Shown here: piece after piece, positions 1 through 14,410 of the stretch | How the letters are laid out: every line of letters starts with the position of its first letter | Position numbering within the stretch: the stretch's first letter is position 1 | Assembly: GCA_013398615.1 (NCBI GenBank) | Contig: VZSR01000028.1 | Span: 7,026,031 to 7,090,030 of the forward strand | Direction: 5' to 3' | Length of the DNA: 64,000 bases | From: Brachypodius melanocephalos | Taxonomy: Eukaryota; Chordata; Aves; Passeriformes; Pycnonotidae | The notes under the pieces: generated by a model | The model's database searches: none | The model's input: the letters and a program-made list of their open reading frames with translations, nothing else | Told to the model about the DNA's origin: nothing | Program-made: the position numbers and the translations under genes

Positions 1-3000
1 AAAAACCCCCAAATCCACTAAGCCAAACTATTTTCTTAAGGTAAATTCAGAGAGCAGGAAGTTAGGGTGCTTCTCAAGGGAAACCAGCTGTGACTTTTTA
101 CAGTTCAAAACCACACTGTCCTCTATAAAAAGAAAAGATTAAGGGGGAAAGAAAATAAAGTTCCCAAATTAGACATAGTAATTTCTCACTTTAGGTAATA
201 AAGTAGTTGCAAAGCTGAGACTAAAGATGCAGTCACTCTTGCTTAGGCAAGAAACATCCAGGTAGAATATTGCTTAATTCCTCTGCATGAGAGACATTTC
301 TGTCAGAGATATTCTGAAGGTGTCTAGGACCAGAGAAACAAGCAATATATACACACACACCTATCCCAGGATGCTCCCACTCCATTTTACTCCTACAGTT
401 ACACACATTTTGTTTGTCTCCCCAGGTATTCAGGCAGAGCATCACCCCTGCCAGGTCAGCAGCTGCAGGACTCCAGACATCACTCCTTTGTACTCCCCTA
501 TGACACTGGGAAGGAGCACAGGGCACTGCAGTCAGCTTGCAAGAGTCACTGGCTAAATGTGAATGACTCTGCTCAGCACAGACAGGACAGCTCTGTGTGA
601 TTCACTGAGGAGCCTCCACTGCTGTGACCAGGGTTGAATTAAACTGCCACAATGAACAAAACACTCAGTGAACCCATCTTATTTTCAGACAATACATTTC
701 ATATTTTGATTTTCTTGGTAACATCATTACATTTTTTTTCCTGCTCGTTCCATTCTTATTCTCACTAGAAAAACAACACTGTAGACAAATTACATGCTGT
801 AGGAGTGCTGGACAACAGAATTTGTTATAAAAGCATGAAAGAACAACAAAGTGTAAAATGCAGATTTGAGAGTTAAGATAAAGTAACTGCACCTTCTTAT
901 TTGACCATTACATGTAATCTGTGCCTGAGACACAAAGAATGGAGAGGGGTATGAGCATATCAAGTTTAATAAATAAGCAAAACACTCCAGGAAACGTTGG
1001 AAAGAAACTCAAAGGAGTTTCCAGCTACTGGTAGTTGGTATTTAATTCAGAGTACAAATTAAATAGGGAAACTGAGAGAAACTGGATTATGTTCAGCTGT
1101 GTGACATGTAAGTACCATGTACAGATACAGATCTTTCATTACTACACCTCCTTTATTCATCTTCTCAAAAAAATATTTACAAGGAATTGAATCAAACCAG
1201 TTATCAAACAAGAACTCCACAGAGCTCTGTCAGAACAACCAACACTCCTGGCCTTACAATGGACAGCAAGCCCAGAGCTCATTATCTAAGAAATGATCAA
1301 ACAGGTTCTCCTTCCACAGCCAGTCTTTGCACACATACTTATTCTCACATAAACCAATCTGCAGATATACATCTATTTGGGACAGTTGTTTACAAACAAA
1401 GGCAAAAGCTTGTCTCAGTGCATTTTTAGTGGGTATTACAAAAGATGCCACAAAACCAAGAAAAATTTCCTGTCCAGCTAATATTTATTTTCTGCTTGAA
1501 ACCAGCAGAGTGAGAAATCTTAAGATGTCTATGGTATCAGTAAAACAAAACAAAACTTTGGACTGTTGGAACATTTTAATCCATGACGAGATTTTTTAAA
1601 AGCTTTTTTGATCTATGCCCACCCATGTGCCAGCTCCAAAACATCTGTGAGATGAAATAATTTCTAGCAGATCATGACAGCCTTGTGAGATCAAAATAAC
1701 AGTGATAAATCTGCACACTACATCACTCTGAAAAAATGCATAAGGCAGTGAATTACTTTCCCTTGTGTCTTTAGGAATGGAGTATGTGCATGTGCAAACA
1801 CACTTTTATGTGTGTATATGTGGAGAGTCCACCAGTGCACAACTCCTCTCTGGATGTCAGTCTGGATCAGAGGCACAAAACCAGGCAAGCCATCTTTTCT
1901 TCAGCTAGTCTATTCCCTGACTCCAAGCTGGAGAGGGACTGAGCTAGGGAGAACAATGCAAGGCTCAGAAGCTGTTGTTATGCAGTCAAGAAACACAAAC
2001 TTCTCGATTTAGAAGCTGGGATTCAGAACTCCTTCCTCTGTACAATTTATAATGTAATTATAGTATTGCTTGCAGCTCCAAATGACTCATGCAGGACCAT
2101 TTTGGAAAAATACCTCTGACTCCCAGAGCAGCTTTTCCCTCTAAAAATGTTGTGCACTGTGCTGAATTTATTCCCACAGGGCACCTCCTCATTGTAAAAA
2201 GGGTTTATGTTTTGACCCTGGGCACTGCAGGATTGACCATTTGGCAAGGATGGTTTCCTCATACAGCAGCTGCAGTCTGGCAAGTTCTTGGCACTGCTTG
2301 CATTCCCCTGAAATACTCCTCATACACATGGATTGCAGAATTCCTGCAGGCAGCTGAAATCAGCCCAGAATGTGCCACACTCACTGTGCAAACAGCAGTG
2401 CCTGCAGCAGGAAACATCAGTGGTGCCATGAGGACACACTGCAAACCCATCCCTCTGACCAGGAAATTTGGTGTAGTGATAGAAAAGTCACATATGTGTA
2501 AAACCAGGAATGAAGCATTTAAGAGGAGCTGTTACATATTTAATGGGAATTTGATGAAACGCCATTAAAAAATTCATTTGGAAATGAAAGTCACGAAAGA
2601 GCCCCAAACAACGCTCCAGTTGTACTAAGCAAGATTGCAGTGTGTACCCCAGACATTATTATTATGTCAATAAGTAGAGAAGACAGTGATATAAACATTG
2701 TCTGAAGACACATGAAGAGCTGGAAATGGAGCTGGTGGAGACAGGGAAGGTGAAGAATAGACACAAACAATACAGGAAGTGTGTGAGGAGGGAATCTCAA
2801 GTACACAACTTGACTAAATTGATTCCCTCCTACCCCACAAAACATTGGGAAACATTCTTTTAGATTTCAAAAAGGAGAAATTTGTCCTTAGTATCTTAAG
2901 TAAACAAAGTTGAGAGTTAAGTGAGGAACGTCAGAAAACTACCAGCTTGCTAAACTGACATGCAAATAGAAATACAAGGCTGTGGTTAGACTCAACTATT

Positions 3001-4129
3001 CAACTTTCACACTAATTATTCACTCTTCCATGGCTTACGGGCTTTACTGTACATAAATTAAGACCGTTTTGAAATAGCCAACACAAGCCTCATCATGTAT
3101 CTTAACTTCTTTTTGACTAGACTTCAAAATATCTGCACATTGGAGGCGATCCTATGTCCAACCTCACAGCCCTCCTCAGGCCTAAAAACATATCTCAAGG
3201 CATCCCACAGATTAAGCCTGAACATTTCAGGAAGCAAAAACCTTGTTCTGTGACTTACAACAGTTTCATTACTTAAAACCTTTGAAAAGCTCAGGAAGTG
3301 ATTGACCCCTGCTCCTCACCCCCAGAGGAACAGCTACATGATTATATTTAAGCAACTGGACACACTAATTTTTCAGTGCAGGTTCTCTAAATGTAGTAGT
3401 CCCAAGAAACCAAAATTGGAATTCAAGTCTCTCTTTGTAAGCCTGTCACCTGCTTGCCTTGAGTTGATTTAAGGTAGCACAGCCTTTTTCTCTGCTGTTT
3501 AGATGACAATTTTGATTTAAACCTTCAGACAGGTTACTCATTTAGTGCCAGTTTTAAAGAAAAGCATTGTTTTTATCTGGTGATAAAATTTTGATTATCT
3601 TTGTGATTTATAAGAAATTATTTTTAAAAGTCCAGGTTGTAGATCACAGTCTGCCTACCTCCTACAGCCCACAGCTGCATAAAACAGAGTAACTTCAGCG
3701 TCACAGCCTTTGAAAAATGATTAATGATGAATTTGTCTTTCCACAAATGGGTATGGAAAAAACCCTAGAACCATTATGCCTGGAAAACAAATTTGCCAAC
3801 AAAAATATTGTAGCCTAAGTCATTTTCTAAATGGACATGTTACTTCCCTGTAATAAAATACACTTGGTCTATACCCAGACAGAAAGTAGTAAGGAAATGA
3901 ATTTAAAATCAAAATATAATTTTGTTTAACTCTTCAGTCCAGGGTTTACTTAGGAAAAGAATCCAAACAATTTGAAGTTTTCCAATCAGTAAATAAAAGA
4001 TTAAGATCTGTAAATACATAACTCAACCCCAGCTAACTGATATCTCTTATCACAGTATTGATACACAGTTGTATTTGAAGCAGCTGATAGTGCCATCACT
4101 TCATATGAGAAAATGCACTCAGCACAGAA
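1..4129. other. Non-coding DNA, no gene seen
   Basis: AT-rich, CpG-poor sequence without recognisable exons, RNA genes or repeats beyond a short AC run near 349-362. A plus-strand open frame at 2089-2568 (159 codons) resembles no family I know and has no domain or signal peptide. It lies in otherwise ordinary DNA and I treat it as chance. If the promoter near 40.3 kb fires leftward, this is intron of that gene. Confidence 0.6.
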
Positions 4130-4420
4130 ATCATTCCAAGGATAAAATTTATCTCTTATGGTGCATTAGATGCCACTACTTTAATTGGTGCTGCTATCAA
4201 AACTCATGAATAAAAGTGATGTCAACACTCAGTCATGATTATCGATCAAAAAATGCCTTATTAAAAGCAGAGAATTTTGCACATTGACACTCAACCAACT
4301 GCAAAGGCTTGGCAGGGTTCAGAGATGAGCCCCTGCCATCTGCACATGAATATGTATCAAGGGCTCATTTGATTAGCAACAAACAACTTACAGTCATTAC
4401 AACAACCATAAAGAGCACCA
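4130..4420. promoter_or_regulatory. Candidate conserved regulatory element
   Basis: The tract carries TTAATTGG at 4181-4188 (homeodomain-type), ATCGAT at 4241-4246 and a TTTGATTAG motif near 4368, packed in AT-rich but non-repetitive sequence. This is the texture of vertebrate conserved non-coding enhancers. Conservation itself is not visible from one sequence, so the call is an inference. Confidence 0.25.
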
Positions 4421-6029
4421 TGTAAAGAAGGACTAAGGCATATAGCAATAACTAAAGTGATTTCAGCCTACAAGGTTCCTGTACGAGCCACACTGACACC
4501 TTCAGAACATGCACAAACGCTCCAGCAGCATGTCACTTCTAATCGAGCCTTCAAACAAATAAAAAATCAAATCAGGATGGACAGGCTGAGACAAGTGGTT
4601 GACAACATGAAAGACTAATAATAGTGCATCTGTCTGAAGGTAAAAAACCCATCCAAAATTGTAATCTTATTTACAATCTTTCCCTAAAATGTGAATTTAC
4701 ATGGTTCAAACTGGAGAATGATTCTCTCTCTCAGTAATTTGAGATCATATAGTGAACTCTGCTGCGACGTACTCCTCATGGAAAGCCTTCACCTGAGCTT
4801 TCAGACTGTCTCACACATCAAGTTCTTCCCATGGCCAAGTCTCTGCTGGGCTGTAATACTGCATCCCTTTAGATTTTTCTGAAACACCAGCTTTATTTCT
4901 ATTTCACTATACTTGAAAACACCGTTGGTTATATTATTTTTGCCACCCTGTAAGGGTCTAAAGCACCCCTTTGCACAGCTCTTCAGTCACAAACTAAATT
5001 TCCCTAACACTTTGGAGCACCTCAATTGAGACTGGAATCACATAGGACCTTCTCCCACAATTTTGAACTGCTCCTGTGGATCAAGGCACAGTGGACAGTA
5101 TCTAATTTCCCAACCCCTTTTATATTATTCCATGTTATGACCAAGTAAGAGAAGGAAAAAAATATTCCACGAGTAACTAAGTGGACTCACAAAGAAAACA
5201 AAACTCAAGTAAACAGGGACAAAAACCATCAGGTAGCTAGTAAATAATAAACTACTCTGGAAAAACAATGAAAGAATGCAGCTGACCTTCTCTTAGGGCA
5301 CAGTAATGACCATACAGTCACAGCCAAGAGAAATGGAGCCCAACTGCAAAAACATGAGGATACACACACTTGGGGAAAAAACGGGATATAAGATACTTAG
5401 CAAAGACTAGCAAAATATGGAGTCAGCATTTTATAATAGTGAAGTCTTTGATGAAGAAAACTTCAGAGTCCCATAGTACATTTTTCACTTGTTTTACTTG
5501 CTTTACTGGCTATTAAGTCACACTTCCCACAGCAGGGAAGAGGGCAGGCCAGCCGAGACAGGAATGCAAAATCTGCAAAATCGATACCTCAACATTCATG
5601 AGACCAATATGGGACCCTAAATAAAGCTCCCCTGCCCTCATTTCACCGGGCTACTTCCTATAGTAAAACACTAATGCAGCTTTTAAAATTTAAAAGCACA
5701 ACCACCCACACCCAAGCCTGTTACAACCAAGATAACTTCCTACAGAGCTCCTAACGGAGAGCCAGCCCTAAGCAAGGCTGTTGGGTGAACAAAGGAAAGG
5801 CTCTGATGTTCCAGGAACATGGAACGGGACATGAAAGCCTCTCAGCACATCATCAAAGCCTCTGAAGGTTATCAGCTCCCCTAAGTGAGAAATGCCCTGG
5901 ATGTCATCTGAAATCATTAAAAAACACAGGTTTTAAGCTTCCCTGGCAGGTGACTGGGGTGTGGGAGGAAGGTGATAGAAGCCTTATCCTCTAGTCAAGT
6001 ATAATCTGAATCCTGTTTCTAATGCACTG
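4421..6029. other. Non-coding DNA, nothing specific
   Basis: No exon, RNA gene or dated repeat recognised. The part at 5500-5840 is somewhat more GC-rich than its flanks, with scattered CpGs, but I could not assign it to a repeat family. Confidence 0.55.
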
Positions 6030-6530
6030 CAGCCCAAGAGATAACTGGTTAATGATTATCCACACGTATATGCCAATCACTTTGAGATTTGTTAATATGA
6101 AAAAGGTCTCTTAATTTGAAAAGCACTTTTCATTTTGTATATCTATAGGATGAAATTATTACGGCTTTACCAATTAGCAGATGCATGCTAAAATGGGTTT
6201 TCTATAAAACTTATAAACAGAATAGAATCTCAAGGACACTCTTGTGTATCAAAGCTACGCCACTACCAGAAATAATCACAATAAAATAGGTTATTTGTTG
6301 TGCATGAAAACATAACACTAAACAGATTTATGGCAAGAAACATTGGCTTTGCTATCCAATGAAAATTCAAGGACATGTGAGAATTGCTGCTGTGAACATT
6401 CAATTTCCATAAGTGATACCAGTTAGATCAAGCATTGACTTGTATTGTGCTGGAAAAGCTGGATTTACAGCATAAAGCTGTTCTGCATGGCAAGCTTCTG
6501 AAGGCAATCTTCCTGTTTTATACATGAAGT
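6030..6530. promoter_or_regulatory. Candidate conserved regulatory element
   Basis: Contains GTTAATAT (HNF1/homeodomain-like) at 6091-6098 and CAATTAG at 6171-6177, followed at once by ATGCATGC at 6181-6188. Simple repeats are absent over 500 bases. The pattern suggests an enhancer, but no cross-species evidence is available. Confidence 0.25.
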
Positions 6531-9500
6531 TTTGTTTCAGCAGAGTTTTGAAGATTTAAGGATTTTTAGTTAGCTCCTTTCTCCTACTGCCTATGTGATC
6601 CAAGCCTCTCCTTTCCCATGGCTGCTACAGAAGCTGAAAAAAAGTGGCAATAACAGAAACTCCTTAAATATTTTTTTTGCCTTCTTTCTCAACACCTGCC
6701 AGGAATGCAACATCTAGTCTTGGCATTTACAATCAATTCTTCTCCAAGGTTCCCTTTTTGGTAAGGTATTTGCAACCCAAGGCTTCTAGATATCCCTGAT
6801 CACATATCAAACTTCTAAAACTGCTGCAAGCCCATTTCTCTCCTCTCTCTTCTGGTACAAACCAGAAAAACCCAAGTTTTGGAGTTTTTCCTATAGTGTA
6901 CGTACTTACTTCATCTTTTCAGAGGTATAAAATTTTTGGAGCCTCATTTGAAGGATACTTAAATTGACTGAAAACAACAAGCCAAGTAGTAAATAAATTT
7001 TAAAAATTCCAATATTACAAAAGCTAAGTCAGGTATGACCCTCTCAATTTTGTATTAGCAAATCCTCTGAATTCAGGTCCAGTTCAAACATATAAAATAT
7101 GGGACACTGATAGGCATCAAGACGATTTCTAGCAACCATTTGTTGTAAAAATCCCACAAAGTTTCCAAGTCAATTCTAAGAGTTGCATGCTTCCCCCTGC
7201 TTTTTCCTTCAAAGATACGGTAAGTATATTACAAATCAAATACAAACTGTTCATTTTTCACAGTGCATAGAACTGGAAAAAATATGACTGTTTTGATTTT
7301 TAAATAAAAGCTCAACTGCCACTACAGTACCTCTGTTCTCTCACAAGTCAGCTATTCACCAGATTTCCTACCCAACAGAATTACATTCAATTTGCATTAT
7401 TGTGCTCAATTTCCTTCAGAATAGTTCCTTCCTACATCAGCCTCTCATTTCTCTGGAAGCAACACACCATTTAAATATGTATGTAACTAGCAAAACTTCA
7501 GAGCCACTTCCCTGTTCTACACCAATGATTTAACAGGAACAAAAAAAAAAAAATCATATTATGCCTTGGAATAAAAAGGCCTTTTTTTCCCCAAAGTCAG
7601 CACTATACAACAGACAGCTAGGATCACCTATTAACCAATTATTTCAACTGGTGTGCTAGAATGTTGAACAGATGTCCACTAACCCCTTAAGCAGTCAGTT
7701 TAAATCCACATGCCAAATCAAACAGTACTGATGTTTGGCAACTATATCAATACCATTACAATAACAATTACCCTCTAAGTATTCAATATGTATGCACACA
7801 GACTTTCTAACTTGGACACTGATAAAAGGTCATGGTTTTTGCATGTTCCAAATTTTCAAGCATTCAAAAAGTGTCTGAACAAACCTATAGGGGTAAAACG
7901 TCCACCTAGTTCCCTTAAGCACAAAATAAATCTTTGATCCATGTAGTCCTTGATTTACACATAACTAACAAAGTACCTGTATGCCATGTCACTCTTATCT
8001 TCTTCCTCAATAAAGAATAAAGGAGAAAATTAGTCCACACACAGGACAGCACAAAGATTATTAATCTTATTCCACAAAACTATTCTTAAAATTTCTAACT
8101 CTTGACATGGGTATATCCCACAGCAACTACAGCCTTCGTTGTCTAAGTTCTCCAATACTTGAGTCTCCACTGCTCCTACTTAACTGCTGTGTGATGCTCT
8201 CCTAGAACTCCAAGCTGGCCTGGGCTAGAACGGAATTTGTCCTACAACAAGTTACCAAAAAACAATCCAGAGGTTGCTAAATCCAAAAATCTAAGTTTCA
8301 TCAAAGCGTGTGTCATAATAAGTCAGCCTCGAAAAGAGAATCCACTGTGAGTGATCCAAAAAAAGCCAGAGCCTTTTTCCTGCTCACTGGTTCCCTGCCA
8401 GTGAATCCTTTTGGGCTCAGCAGGTTTGTCAGTCTGTAGATTAATTTAGCTGCTTCTCTTCCTTATGGAGCATGGAATCTCTGGGGCTTTTCCCTTCACT
8501 GCTCCTTCTGTCACTTCATGGGAGCTGTGCCTTTCTGCAGCATTTGCCAGGTGTCCTGCTGTGTCTGGGAGCTCCTCTCCAAAAGCAGACTCTTGTGCCC
8601 CAAGGAAAGGAGCTGCCTCCCGTCTCCCACTGGATACCTGTGATCCACACTCTTCTTGACAAGGATTGTAGTCATTCAACAAAGTGAGATGGAAAGAAAG
8701 CGGTCTGTAAAGTCCACAGCCACCATGCCAGCCTTCCCAGGACTGCTTTTAAATTTCAGCTACAGGAATTTAACCACTACCTCTGACACTACCTCAAAAG
8801 CCACACAGTGGGGAATGAAATGGACCACTACACAAAAAAAAGGTAAGATGTTCTTAAGGTCTCAATCTCCTAGGGCCTTTTTAAACATCACAGCTGAGTT
8901 GTCAACCTTACTACAATGAGAATTACTATAATATCAACCTTACTACTAACGAGAAGAGTCCACAACATGAAGAACTCAATGGTACAGAGTGTTGTGCTAG
9001 GCATCCAACTCAATGCACTGGTGAAGGCACCAAACTATTTCTGAGTACAGCCTGAAACCATAAATAATAAATAGTTAAACTATCAGTAAGTTAAAGGTCA
9101 AACCTTATTTCTAATATGGCTTATTACAACAAGAAAAAGGACGAAATGAATCTACACAAGTCACAAGCCTAAGAGAGGGCTCTTTTCTAAAACACTACCA
9201 CTGGAAGTTAATGAGTTTTTAACAACACGAAAAAGTCAAGAAGCACGAATCAAAGAGAAGTTGCCAATTGAAGACATTTCCTAAGGAGGAAAAAGCTTCT
9301 GCAATGCCAATAAGTGACCAGTTAAAAAAATATTCTGGGAGCTTATCTCTGGACCCTTAGATCAACACCACACTTTAGAAAAAAACAGTAAATGGAGATT
9401 GTTCCAGATGAAACAGCCAACAACACATCAGAATGCTAAGCCAGGAAGCAAGAGTACTTCTAAATTTCATGACCAAAATTACCTGCTGCACCTGTCACAG

Positions 9501-12500
9501 GCCATTAGATTTCATCTAGGAAGGATTTCCACCTTTGAAAAGCTACAGCAAAAATTTACATTTTCAATTTCAACGTCTCAATGGATGGCTACAATGTTTT
9601 CCCAAATGGTAGCTTGTCCAAAAGATGAATCATCTTCATTGTCAAAAACATATGCCTCACCTCCAAAGTCAGTTATTCAGCATCTGTTCTAGTGATTGAT
9701 ACTTGTTATGTGCCTCCCTCCACATGAACACAAGCATTACTACCTGCTGGTTTCCTATACAGTAAAGGCATTCGTAATTGCTCATTCTGAAAAGCACTAA
9801 GTCTCTAATTGCCAATCTTCTACACATTTTTATGGCTCTTTTCTACAGTCATACAGCTGTATGTTCTCAAGAACTTTGGAAGCAGGCATTCATGGTCACG
9901 GCTGTATTTTAAAATCAAACTTTGTCAAAACGGAGACAAACCAAAGATCACCTGCTCCATTTCCAATTCACCTCATTTTCTCTCCCATCTTTCACCACCT
10001 TTTGCTAACACAGAACAAGGATGCACCTCCAGCTGAGACTCACAGGTATCACACAGGGCAGTCTCCTTACAGATCCATTATTTAAGACATCAGTGACTGA
10101 CAAGACCTCAAAACTGTAAGTCAGAGAGACACCAACATACCCAGCCACATCAGAGTATCCCACATTCATTTATATAAGCCTGAAAAAGCCACAAATCTTC
10201 TGGAGGACAGTAAACAACACAACTGCTCACAAACACAGGTTAAGAAATAGCTGGCCTGAGACTTCTGGAACAGGTATCTCCTGTCATCACAGCCAGGGGT
10301 ACCATCTGCTGTAACTCACCTGTTTCGTTTAACACCTCTTACGTGAGGTTGACAGAAACAGAAACTGTATTTTGAGAGAAACAAGCTGTGCATTGAACAT
10401 AAGTCAAATTCCTGGGCTTCCAACATTGTCAAATATGCCATAATATACTGTCAGACAGAAAGTGGCTGTAGTACCTGCTTAGCAGAAAATCTTCATTGCT
10501 TTGGATTAGGAAACCACTTCTACTTCTCTGGTTAAAAAACAAGGGGACCATTTTGGAATACATACTTTTTTTTTTTTGTCAGAACACAAAGATTTTCCAC
10601 CTAAACAGCATGAAACATGCCACCTAGGAGGCTACAAATAAAAATTTCCTTAATGGAAGCAGCTCCCACGATTCGCCTGGATGATGCTGGACCCTATTAA
10701 ACTTCATTCAAGCGAATCACAGAAGATCATGTATCTTTTATCAAAACAAACCCACAAATACTGTGACTGCAACCTTCAGGCTGCTGCTTTCTTTGGACAG
10801 CAGAGATAGTGCTAATCCCAGTGAGCCATGGAAGTGCATTAAGCCTGTAGCAACACTCCTTTGCTTCTCCTCCCCTGCTATTCCCAGTTCTTCCCCAGAA
10901 CATCTTGAAAGAGATAAAAGCTCCTAGGTTTGGAAGCACAATGTTTCTCAGACTGTAAAAGTCTCAGAAGAGTATTTCCATGGCTGTTATTGAAGTCTTA
11001 GTGTATATCAAGGGGAATAATAACTAATGAACCTGACAAATTCTGATACAGGGCTCAAACTTTGTGTCACACGGAGCTGTTCCACTTTGTTTTGACACCC
11101 TGTAGATTTTCAGCTCCAACCTGGCCTCTAGCAACTCTAACCACACAAGACAGCCTTTTAACTAAACCTTTAACCTGTAAAGAAGTTCAAGGAGAGACAA
11201 ACAGGATTAGCAGCCTTTGTTATTTTATTACCACCTCTGAAATTTCATAATGTTTCATAATTCATGCAGTTTTTACGATGCTGAGTGCACAGCCTTGAGA
11301 AAAAAAGGAACTGTTTTACATGTGTCCTCTTAATTGCCTCTAATAGGAGTATTTCCCAATACAGCAGCATGGGGCTTCTAAGTGCATGTTGGGCAAACCC
11401 TTTTTGTACACTTAAGTTCCTGACAAACCATATCTATAAAATTTGTATAATAAGATGCTTTTGCAATTTTAATTTCACCCTCTCTTTACTACAACAAAAA
11501 GGAAAAGCTCATCCTTTATTTCCAGAATTTGATTATCTCCAGCAGCTGTGGAAGGGAAGACAAGAAGTTTGGGAGATTCAGACGTCAAATTTAAGTGACC
11601 TTAACTACTGCAGTTATAGCAACACTTATTTAGCAATTACTCTGATAAAAGAAGATCAGTAAAATAAACAGATTTGTTCATGTTCCTGCTATCACTCCTA
11701 CTACTATGTGAGGAGAGATTTATGATAAGGAGCAGAAATAAAGCACTAAGCTGTGTCTCCTCCATCTGTGACCAAACTCCAGAAAATACACCAGCAATAC
11801 TATATAGATACCAAGTTAGCATGGTTATTTGGAAGATACATATTTTTTTCAGCTTCTCTTGAGTCTTCCTCAAACACTTGGAAGGAAAACATCTTTTTTA
11901 GTGCCATCCTTACCAAAATTGTTTCAGGCATCACTGTGGGTGGGTGATTAGGGTCCATGTTGTGCAGTAGCAGTCTCCTGCTTTGCTACCCAGGATACAT
12001 TTGAACCCTGTCAGAGATTAACCTTTTTTTTCCACAGACGTAGAAAGAAAGGGGCATTCCTGTTAAGAAAAGGTCTGTGTAAAGCACTAGTCCTCTTTTC
12101 TGTTACATGTCAGTATGTCTTTGCCACACTTCTTATTGAATAGCAGGACAAGTGTCCCTCTTCCACAAGAGGCAAGGGGTGACCAACCACCCACTCTTTC
12201 TAAGCAAGGCAATTTTTAAAAGTATCAGAAAATAAATTTGTTAAGAGCCATCCTATTCTTGCCTCATAACTGTTCAGGGAGATTCACAATGAAGACTGGT
12301 TAAAAAAAAATTGGCACTTTACCATGGAAAAAAAAACCTCATAGAGCTCGCAGGAAAAGCAGCCTTGGGCTGTCACATTCCAAATGCAGACACACAGTCA
12401 CATCCAGGAAAAATGCCAGCCATACCAAGACACCGCAGAAGACAACCAAGGAGTATTTCCAAACAATATTCATGCTTCTCACTTGAGTCAGATCTAATAT

Positions 12501-14129
12501 CTGAAACAACAGACACATCTGCAGAAAGCATCAGGTACAAACAAAAGCAAAATGAAACAGTTATTCTCATAATCCTTAGCTAATTTTTGGCTAAGTCACT
12601 ACTCGGCAGATATTAGTAGCCAGCATGCCCTGAATTCATAGAAATGAGGAAGAATTGGTAAACCACAGCACTCTAAGCAATGCTGTGTGCACTAGCAAAC
12701 TGCATGCCTTATGCCAATCCATTGCTTCACTGAGTAATGAAATGTTAACTGCTTGATTAAAAATTGTATCACAATATTAGCACAAAGCCAGTCAAAGTCT
12801 GGAGCAACAATCTACCAAAAGGCAGAGTTATGAAAATGCAGTAGGAACATTCCATATTCCTCTCCTCCATGCATTGGGTTTGTTACCTCTTCAAAAATCA
12901 GAGAGAAATTATCTAAAGAGTCTTGTAAACTTAAATCAAGCAGAAATTACACATTCCATCATCCATCTGTTGCTCCAGATCTTGCTTAAAAATTAATAGT
13001 ATGACTGTCTTTCTTTCACACAGACCAAAAAAGAAGAAAGATTTTGCCAAAGGTCACCCTAAACTGGACAGATAAATTTTAGCTAAAGCATCACCCTGAA
13101 CATTTTAGATTTCTACTTTTTAAATTTTAAGAGAGAACACAATATTTTGCATATAAACCACTAATATATTCATTATTTCTACAGTCTGAGGGATCTGACA
13201 TCCATGTTGCAAGCCATCTACCGTTTGTTCCACAATATATTTCCCATAAATCAAAAGCTTAGGGTTGATAACCTCCCATCACAGGCACACCAAATCTACC
13301 ACAAAAACATATTTCATCGCCACATTTTCTGATATCCCCCAAAAGATTGCTTATTTAATAAACTTAAAATTTCTAATATCTCCTTCTGTTCAACAGATTT
13401 TTAACGCTAATAACAACCAAGGCCCCAGTAAATAAGGTTGCCCGTTCCTGATTAGGAGTACACGGGTTTAGCATTATTTCAATTAAATCACACCAGCACA
13501 GTCCATCACTAACTGGATGTTCTGACAAGCTGTACAGGCAACACCTTACACTGTACCTGGCACTATGTTAAACTGGCCCTTTGAGGCTAAGGGATGTCAG
13601 CCACTGCTCTCCAAAATCTGCTGATCACAACTACTTGAGAAGGGAAAAATCCCATCTGGATGCAAACAGCCTAGACTTACACAGGATTTTATCCGACCAC
13701 AATTTCAACAGGACACAAACACCTTGCAACAGGGTTTTAGCTGCTCTCATAACATCAAGATATAGAGCAAGAAAAGAAGTAGGAATACATTTGCAAATTC
13801 AGTATAGGATCTAAAAAAACCCTACTTCCTAGGACTAACTAGAAGTAGTTAACTCTTAAACTCTATACATAACTTTATAAAGTATGACAAGGAAATTGAA
13901 GCAGATTCCCACCCTGTACTGAACTAATCTACAAGTTAAGAACCATATTCAACTTCATTGAATTCAAACTGTAAGGGAAGCTCATTCTACAAGAACACAA
14001 TTCATCTTCCTGGCTGGTCTGGAAGTCTAAATGAGGTTCCCACTTCACCTGAATATTTATCAAGCCACTGCTAAGCTGAAACATTCTTAGGAAAACTGGA
14101 CATGTGTATCAAGATATGAATATGTGTGT
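6531..14129. other. Non-coding DNA, probably intronic
   Basis: A long AT-rich stretch without recognised genes. Low-complexity spots include an A run near 7540-7553 and a T run near 10566-10577. The patch at 8390-8690 is richer in GC and has overlapping open frames of 64 to 78 codons on both strands. None resembles a known protein, and frames open on both strands point to base composition rather than coding. Possibly a decayed repeat. Confidence 0.5.
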
Positions 14130-14410
14130 TGTGAAAAATATTTTTTCAAATAGTGGATAATAAAACTTTTATTACAATAAAGATGCAAACTTTGCACTTT
14201 TAATTACTGTGTCAATACATTTCCATAAAACAGAACTCCAGCTTTGTGATTAACAAATCAATTCAAGCATCACCGATGACAATTGGTAAACACAAGGAGT
14301 TTCAGATATACTAAAGGTACTTATTGCCAAGATGCTGCTGCTCAGTGAATACAATCTCACAAAACCTATTTGTGAAGTGCATGTTTTGAATAATGCACTA
14401 TTTGGCTGTA
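14130..14410. promoter_or_regulatory. Candidate conserved regulatory element with POU/Sox motifs
   Basis: A Sox-type ACAAT (14174-14178) and an octamer-like ATGCAAA (14183-14189) lie within 16 bases, followed by TAATTA at 14201-14206. A perfect 7-bp inverted repeat, AGTGCAT/ATGCACT, with a 10-base loop lies at 14376-14399. Motif density and lack of simple repeats suggest an enhancer. Function is inferred. Confidence 0.27.

Noticed and set aside
2089..2568. Longest left-end plus frame, 159 codons
   Set aside because: No domain, no family resemblance, no convincing splice sites at both ends, and an overlapping frame on the other strand.
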